Below are positions 59,291-64,000 of a stretch of DNA of 64,000 nucleotides, piece by piece (position 1 is the first letter of the stretch; every line of letters begins with the position of its first letter). Source of the stretch: Streptomyces sp. SM11 (GTDB lineage: Bacteria > Actinomycetota > Actinomycetes > Streptomycetales > Streptomycetaceae); assembly GCF_002910905.1 (NCBI RefSeq), contig NZ_NEUE01000212.1, positions 90,307-154,306 on the forward strand. The letters run 5' to 3'. The position numbers and the translations under genes were made by a program. The notes below the pieces were generated by a model, which made no database searches, was not told the DNA's origin, and was given only the letters and a program-made list of their open reading frames with translations.

Positions 59291-61489
59291 GCGTGTTCGT
59301 CCCGTTGGGCAGGCCGCAGTTCGCAGGGGAGTCAGACCACGGTCGGCGGCCGGGCCGGGGCACCGGCAACACCGCCTACCTGCTGGTCAATCCGCCGGTG
59401 ACCGACCCGACTACCGCCTACCACTCGATCCCGTACCTCGTGGGTGCCGCCCGCGAGGCCGGCCACACCGAGTACGGCTGTGTAGACGCCAACCTCGACA
59501 CCTTCACCTACCTCGCCGACCCCGAGCGCTTCGGCGCCGCTCTCGGCGCCGCCCGCCGCGCCCGCGCCGAGATCGAGGCCAGGTCCGCCGCCCCGCGTCG
59601 GCACGACGAGATCCGTTACCGGCAGGCGCTGGCCGCCGAGGGCCTGACCGCCACATCGGCCCGCGACGCGATCGGCGTGTTCCAGGACCCCGAGCACTTC
59701 TGCCACCCCCCGACCTATGCCCAGGCGGTTGCGGTGATGAGCCGGTGGTGGGACCTGATCGCCCTGGAGATGCCGCCCGGTACGGCGGACGGCTTCTCTA
59801 TGCGGGCGAAGTCCGTCGTCAACCTGTGCAGTACGGCGGACCTGTCCGACTCGGCGGTCCCGGCGGCCGTGGCCCGCCCCTTCGAGGGCTACTTCGCCGA
59901 CGAGTTCGTCCCGAAACTGCGCGAACGCCCCTGGGCGGTGGTGGGCCTGTCGGTCAACTACACCAGCCAGCTGCCCGTCGCCCTGAGGATGGCGCGCCTG
60001 ATCCGGACCGTGCTGACCCGACACGGTGATCGTCTTCGGCGGCACCGAGGTCGGCGACGTGGCCAAGTACGCCCCGGACCCCGCGGCCCCGTGGCGGGTC
60101 TTCCAGGACGCCGACCTGATCGTCCCCGGCGAGGGCGAGACCGCCCTCATCGGCATCCTCGACGCGGTCGGCAACGGCGCGGTCCGGGGCGGCGACGCCT
60201 TCGAGGCCATCGGTGGCGTGATGACCAGGAGCCGGCCGGCCCCCGACATCGCGTACGGCAGCGTGGCGGCGCTCGCCTCACCGGCGTACGACGTGTGGGA
60301 CTGGGAGCGATACTGGGCACCCGAGCCGGTGATTCTCTACAGCCCGACCCGGGGCTGCTACTGGAACAAGTGCACCTTCTGCGACTACGGCCTCAACACC
60401 GACCGGCCGACCTCGCCGTCGCGTGAACGCCCCGTCGCAGCCGTGCTGGAGGACCTGCGGGAGGCGAGCCGCTACGGCAGGACCCTGTACTTCGCGGTGG
60501 ACGCCATGTCTCCCCGCTATCTGGGCACCCTCGCCGCCGCCCTCGCGGAATCGACCCTGGACCTGCGGTGGGCCGCCGAACTGCGGTTGGAACGCACGTT
60601 CCCCAAGGGTGCCGTGGGTGAACTCCTCGCGGTCTCCGGCTGCGTCGCGATCTCCTTCGGCTACGAGTCCGGCAGCCAGCGGATCCTCGACCTCATCGAC
60701 AAGGGGGTCGGGATCGACGTCGTCCCCGATGTCCTGACCGAGCTGGCACGCAACGGCATCGCCGCCCAGATGATGGGCTTCACCGGCTTCCCCACCGAGA
60801 CCCGGGTGGAGGCGCTGGCGACGTACGAGTTCCTCCAGCACCACGAGAAGCTGTGGACCACCTCGGGCATCGGGGTGTTCTCGCTGACGCCCGGTTCCAT
60901 CGTGGCCAAGGACCCCGGCCGCTTCGGGATCGAGCTGATGCCGCTGTCCGCCTCCGACGGCATCCGGCGCTACGTGCCCTGGCGGGACCGGGAGACGGGC
61001 GAGGTCCACTGGCCGGCGCAGGAGGACCCGCGGATTCCCCGCGAGTACATCACCGGCCACTGCAGGACCAGCTTCGACCGCCCCTTCGTCGGCGGCATCG
61101 ACTCCGCGCACAGCCTGCTCTACTACGCGCGTTTCGGCCGGGGACTACTGCCCGAGGCGCCCGAGGGGTCCGGTCGCGAGGTGGAGCCCCGCGTCCGCCT
61201 GGTTGAGGAGCCCGTGGTGAGGGTCCCGTTCGCCTCCGTCGACGAACTGACCGGCGTCGACGAGCTGATGGCGGAGGTGAGCCGCAGGAGCAGGACGCAC
61301 CTCGACACCACGTCCGGCGCGTACGGGGACTGGCTGGACGGCCCCGGCACGGCCCGCCCCGGGACCTGCGGCGTCCTGGTCATGGCGCACGGCGACCTCG
61401 TCGAGGTGCCCGCCGGAGTGGACTTCGGCACGGACAACGCCATGACCCGCGCCCTGCGCGCGATGCTCGCGACGCAGGCGCGGGTCTGA
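59287..61489 (+). pseudogene. B12-binding-type radical SAM enzyme, frameshifted
   Basis: The N-terminal part (TAYLLVNPPVTDPTTAYHSI, AVVGLSVNYTSQLPVALRMA) resembles cobalamin-domain radical SAM proteins. At about 60020 the frame breaks at ACCCGACACGG and continues as DTVIVFGGTEVGDVAKY, GEGETALIGIL and YSPTRGCYWNKCTFCDYGLN. The cluster cysteines here are spaced C-X4-C-X2-C rather than C-X3-C-X2-C. GYESGSQRILDLIDKGV and MMGFTGFPTETRVEAL are later radical SAM motifs. Total length is about 733 residues. Such enzymes often methylate unreactive carbons. It completes the operon after the exporter. As sequenced the gene is broken. Confidence 0.83.
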
Positions 61490-62042
61490 GAACGCCCGGG
61501 GGACCGGGCCGGACGATGGAGACGCCAGGCGTCTCGAACCCGGGGAAACTGGGTATTCGACCGGCTCGGCCGCCGGGTGCGAGGGTCGTGCCGACCCTTG
61601 TCCTTCGTCCCTCGGAAAGGCCCGGAGTGCCCGGCCCGGCACCACGGTCAGCGCGCCGACGACGATCAACGCGAGCAGCACCGTGTGGGTGGCGCCGAGA
61701 TCGAGCCCCGCCGTGCCGACGCTGGACGAGGTGGTAGATCTCAACCGATGACCCACGCTGAGCCTGGCACTTCCCAGCGGCCCCGCCAAGATCAACGACG
61801 ATTCAGGACAAGCTCCCGATCCACGGCCTGCAGGCGCCTGGTCGACACGGAGTGTGACTGACAAGGGCAAGGGAGGGGTGGTGACCGAGTGGGCGGGGTG
61901 CACTCCGGGAGGCCGTGACCGGGTGCTGAGCAGGTGATGCGTTTAAGAGGTCGCGCAGATAGGCGGCCGCTGGGACGGCGTTGAGGGTGTGTACTCCAGC
62001 TGGGCTCAGAAGACACCGGTTACAGAGCGCTATGAGGGAGCC
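61490..62042. other. Gene-free gap with repeat copy 3
   Basis: The minus strand at about 61700-61600 encodes a short hydrophobic piece (THTVLLALIVVGALTVVPGR), perhaps the last helix of a lost transporter. No complete gene is visible. GAGACGCC/GGCGTCTC at 61520-61536 could be a weak terminator of the RiPP operon. Confidence 0.4.
61836..61903 (+). repeat. Intergenic repeat, copy 3 of 3 (divergent)
   Basis: CACGGAGTGTGACTG, GGGCAAGGGAGG and GGTGCAC align with copies at 38702 and 51133 at the same spacing, but the inverted-repeat arms are lost. Confidence 0.45.
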
Positions 62043-62360
62043 ATGGCTGTCACCTACTTGATGCTCGCGCGGCTACCTGAAGGGGGCTTGGACGCCTTCG
62101 ACGCTTATGAAGGGGCTGTCCTGCCTCTCCTTGCTGAGCATGGAGGGCGTCTTGAGCGTCGACTGCGCACTCTGGACGATCAGGTCGAGGCCCACCTCAT
62201 ATCCTTTCCCGGCAGCGAGGATCTCGCTGCCTACCGGGCGGATCCCTGGCGTTCTGCCGCTGCACCACTGCTTGAGGCTTCTGGAGCAGCGGTCGAACTG
62301 CTCGCGGTGCGCGACCTCTTAGCCTTGATCCACCGAAGTGGTTTGAGTGTGATCTTCTGA
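62043..62360 (+). CDS. Small alpha/beta-barrel-like (DUF1330/EthD type) protein, 3' end replaced by IS
   Basis: The 105-residue frame starts MAVTYLMLARLPEGGLDAFD after GAGGGAG. It continues VLPLLAEHGGRLERRLRTLD, HLISFPGSEDLAAYRADP, with a Ser/Phe-centred strand typical of dimeric ferredoxin-like proteins. From 62323 on, the codons lie inside the inverted repeat of the IS1380 element, so the last twelve residues (ALIHRSGLSVIF) are foreign. The natural end was cut off by the insertion. The family call is tentative. Confidence 0.7.
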   Translation: MAVTYLMLARLPEGGLDAFDAYEGAVLPLLAEHGGRLERRLRTLDDQVEAHLISFPGSEDLAAYRADPWRSAAAPLLEASGAAVELLAVRDLLALIHRSGLSVIF

Positions 62361-64000
62361 TCGGTTTCTGGGCCGGTTCGGGTCGGTGGCTGGGTATGGG
62401 CAGGTTGTATCCGCTGGTTTGCCCAGCTTTTCCACGGTGTGGTTCCGGTCGGGCCCTTGCGGGCGGGTGGACGGGGGCTGTTCGTGTCAGCCGGGTGGCC
62501 CGTGGGCGGTGTCGAGCAGGTGTGTCCAGGCGTGCTGCCAGGGCCAGTTGCGTGGCAGGTGCAGGGTGATGCGCCGTGCTGAGCGGGCGATCCGGGCCGG
62601 AACGTGGACGAGGTGGGTGCGGATCGTGGTGGTGGTGGCCCTGGCGTGGAACGTGGAGGCCAGCGCGCCGGCGGCCCGCAGCAGGTTGTAGGTCATCGCC
62701 CACAGCGTGAGCCAGGCGGCGTTGGCGTTGAAGTTTCCGGACGGAAGGTGGGCCAGAGCCCCGGCTTTGCTGTCGGCGATGACCTGCTCGATGACGGCGT
62801 GGTGACGGTGTTCCTGCTCGGCCTGGAGCGTCGGGGCGGGCTGGTCGGTGAAGAACGGGTGGTAGCGCCAGACGGGAAACAACTCGCCCTGTTCGCCCAC
62901 AACGGCGGGTTTGGCCAGGTCACGGACCCGGCGCACGATCAGCCGGGCGGTGACCCGTTCGCTCTTCTTGCGGCCGGTGAACGCGGTGTAGGCGGGTATC
63001 TCGGCGACTTCGGCGTTGGAGATGAGTTCGCCGGTCTCCGGGTCGGGCACCGCGGTGGGGTAGGTGATCTGCTGCCATGCCCCGTCGGGAATGCCCAGGA
63101 CGGCCCGTTTGATGGAGGGGTTCATCCCGCAGGTGATCGAAAAGCGGGCTCCGGCCCGGCGGCAGGCGGCGATCACCCCGCCGTTGTAGAACTGCGAGTC
63201 CGCTCGCAGGATCCGGGTGCCGGTGCAGCCCGCCTCGGCGGCGGTGGCGAGTGCCTCGCTGACGAATTTCGGGGCTCCACGGGAATCGGCTGCCTTGCCG
63301 CGGCGCATCCGTACTGCGGCGATCACCGGGCGCGACTGTGGGGTGCAGATCGTGGCGAGCAGGGGGTGCATGGTGCGGATGCCCTTGAACCGGCCGTACT
63401 CGGCGCCCTGCTTGGCCCGGCCGTAGACCCGTTTGTGGGTGGAGTCGACGTCGATGAACGCCGTCGTGCCGGAGCCGGGCAGCAGGGGGGTGTGGGCGGC
63501 CAGACCGGCGAGGAACCTGCGGTGGACGGCGTGGAGTTGGAGTGCGTGGCCGTGGGTGAACGCGCGGAGGAACGTGCCCAGCGTGGACGGCGCGCGGATC
63601 CCCCGGAACAGGGCCGGCATCGCACCGTGCCGCAGCACGTGGAGGTCGTCGATACTGTCCGCCCCCGCCGCCATGCCGGCCACGATGCTGCTGACCTTGG
63701 CACCCGCCGCGGCCCCCGCGCCGTTCGCTGTCCCGGTCAGCCTCACCTTCTGGGCCACCAGACGCGAAAGACCACACCGCTCGGCCAGCCGCATCACCGG
63801 AACCAGCCCGGCCAGCGCGACCAGATTCGGATCATCGAACGCAGCGGAGACCGCCGCCGGCGTATGGGAAACTTGCATCTCGGAAGTGCCTTGCCGATCG
63901 TGCGTGCTGGAAGCCTGAAGAACTCCCATCATCACAGGTCACAAGGCACTTCCTCGTTTCCGGAAGAGTCATCCACAGACATCACGTCGGTGGATCAAGG
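62323..64000 (-). mobile_element. IS1380-family insertion sequence
   Basis: The left end reads CCTTGATCCACCGAAGTGG, and the right end at the window edge is its inverted copy, CACGTCGGTGGATCAAGG. The two match at 14 consecutive outer positions. One transposase gene fills the interval. The right terminus falls exactly at base 64000, so flanking target duplication cannot be read. Confidence 0.92.
62487..63878 (-). CDS. IS1380-family transposase
   Basis: The roughly 463-residue DDE enzyme starts MQVSHTPAAVSAAFDDPNLV. Catalytic regions visible are TAFIDVDSTHKRVYGRAKQG (first Asp), RILRADSQFYNGG (second Asp) and a C-terminal HHAVIEQVIADSKAGALAHL holding the final acidic residue. IS1380 members carry this Y/E-rich end. 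The frame is intact, so the element may be active. An ATG 19 codons upstream (63935) is also possible. Confidence 0.93.
   Translation of the reverse strand: MQVSHTPAAVSAAFDDPNLVALAGLVPVMRLAERCGLSRLVAQKVRLTGTANGAGAAAGAKVSSIVAGMAAGADSIDDLHVLRHGAMPALFRGIRAPSTLGTFLRAFTHGHALQLHAVHRRFLAGLAAHTPLLPGSGTTAFIDVDSTHKRVYGRAKQGAEYGRFKGIRTMHPLLATICTPQSRPVIAAVRMRRGKAADSRGAPKFVSEALATAAEAGCTGTRILRADSQFYNGGVIAACRRAGARFSITCGMNPSIKRAVLGIPDGAWQQITYPTAVPDPETGELISNAEVAEIPAYTAFTGRKKSERVTARLIVRRVRDLAKPAVVGEQGELFPVWRYHPFFTDQPAPTLQAEQEHRHHAVIEQVIADSKAGALAHLPSGNFNANAAWLTLWAMTYNLLRAAGALASTFHARATTTTIRTHLVHVPARIARSARRITLHLPRNWPWQHAWTHLLDTAHGPPG

Noticed and set aside
1..64000. CRISPR arrays, rRNA genes and a replication origin
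   Set aside because: No regularly spaced direct repeats, rRNA signatures or DnaA-box clusters were seen.

Overview
The window is high-GC actinomycete DNA and reads as a Streptomyces chromosome. It has an HrdA/HrdB-type sigma factor, GTG and TTG starts, many 1- and 4-base start/stop overlaps, class F sortase, PhoX, DUF4397 and LamG proteins, and a RiPP cluster of actinomycete type.

Layout. 1-6.9 kb is core-like: the end of a principal-type sigma factor, a heterodimeric ABC exporter, a xylulokinase-like kinase, a YtxH-like protein, two tRNA-Asn genes and one tRNA with anticodon CAT. From the 3' end of that last tRNA the DNA becomes accessory. A 25-27 bp copy of the tRNA 3' end recurs at 16.29 kb and 38.98 kb. 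Both recurrences sit inside a longer module with a perfect GCGGTAC palindrome on the left and GGAAACG repeats on the right. I read these as attachment sites of tandem integrated elements that have no visible integrase. Segment 1 (6.9-16.3 kb) carries vapBC, a TerC protein, small regulators, a DUF4397 protein with a sortase, a heliorhodopsin and IS debris. Segment 2 (16.3-39.0 kb) is an arsenic/phosphate island: an MFS exporter with a Cys-tailed flavoprotein, two ArsO-like flavoprotein monooxygenases, three ArsR repressors, Acr3, two arsenate reductases, thioredoxin reductase, an extra PstS, a response regulator, pstSCAB and a PhoX phosphatase. It ends with an APC permease, a DoxX protein and a PadR regulator that share an operator-like sequence.

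39-53 kb holds a 2409-residue multi-LamG protein, a YVTN beta-propeller surface protein, a small secreted repeat protein, a DUF389 membrane protein and an internally deleted transposase. 53.7-61.5 kb is the most interesting part. It is a compact RiPP locus with a 65-residue precursor ending in Cys, a radical SAM/SPASM enzyme, a PATANM-type flavoprotein Cys decarboxylase, an MFS exporter and a B12-type radical SAM enzyme. Divergent to it is a LuxR-type regulator whose C-terminal half is homologous to the precursor leader, translationally coupled to a truncated nucleotide cyclase. The window ends in an IS1380-family element (62323-64000) that cuts into a small conserved gene.

How the genes fit together. 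As(V) is reduced by ArsC with the thioredoxin system, and As(III) leaves through Acr3. The high-affinity Pst system, the extra PstS and PhoX secure phosphate uptake when arsenate competes with it. The RiPP enzymes would modify the short C-terminal core and oxidatively decarboxylate its terminal Cys before export.

Caveat. At least six otherwise good genes are broken by single-base indels, several in G/C runs: PhoX, DoxX, PadR, the RiPP MFS, the B12 radical SAM enzyme and a stress-type protein. This may reflect assembly errors, so pseudogene calls at those loci are provisional.
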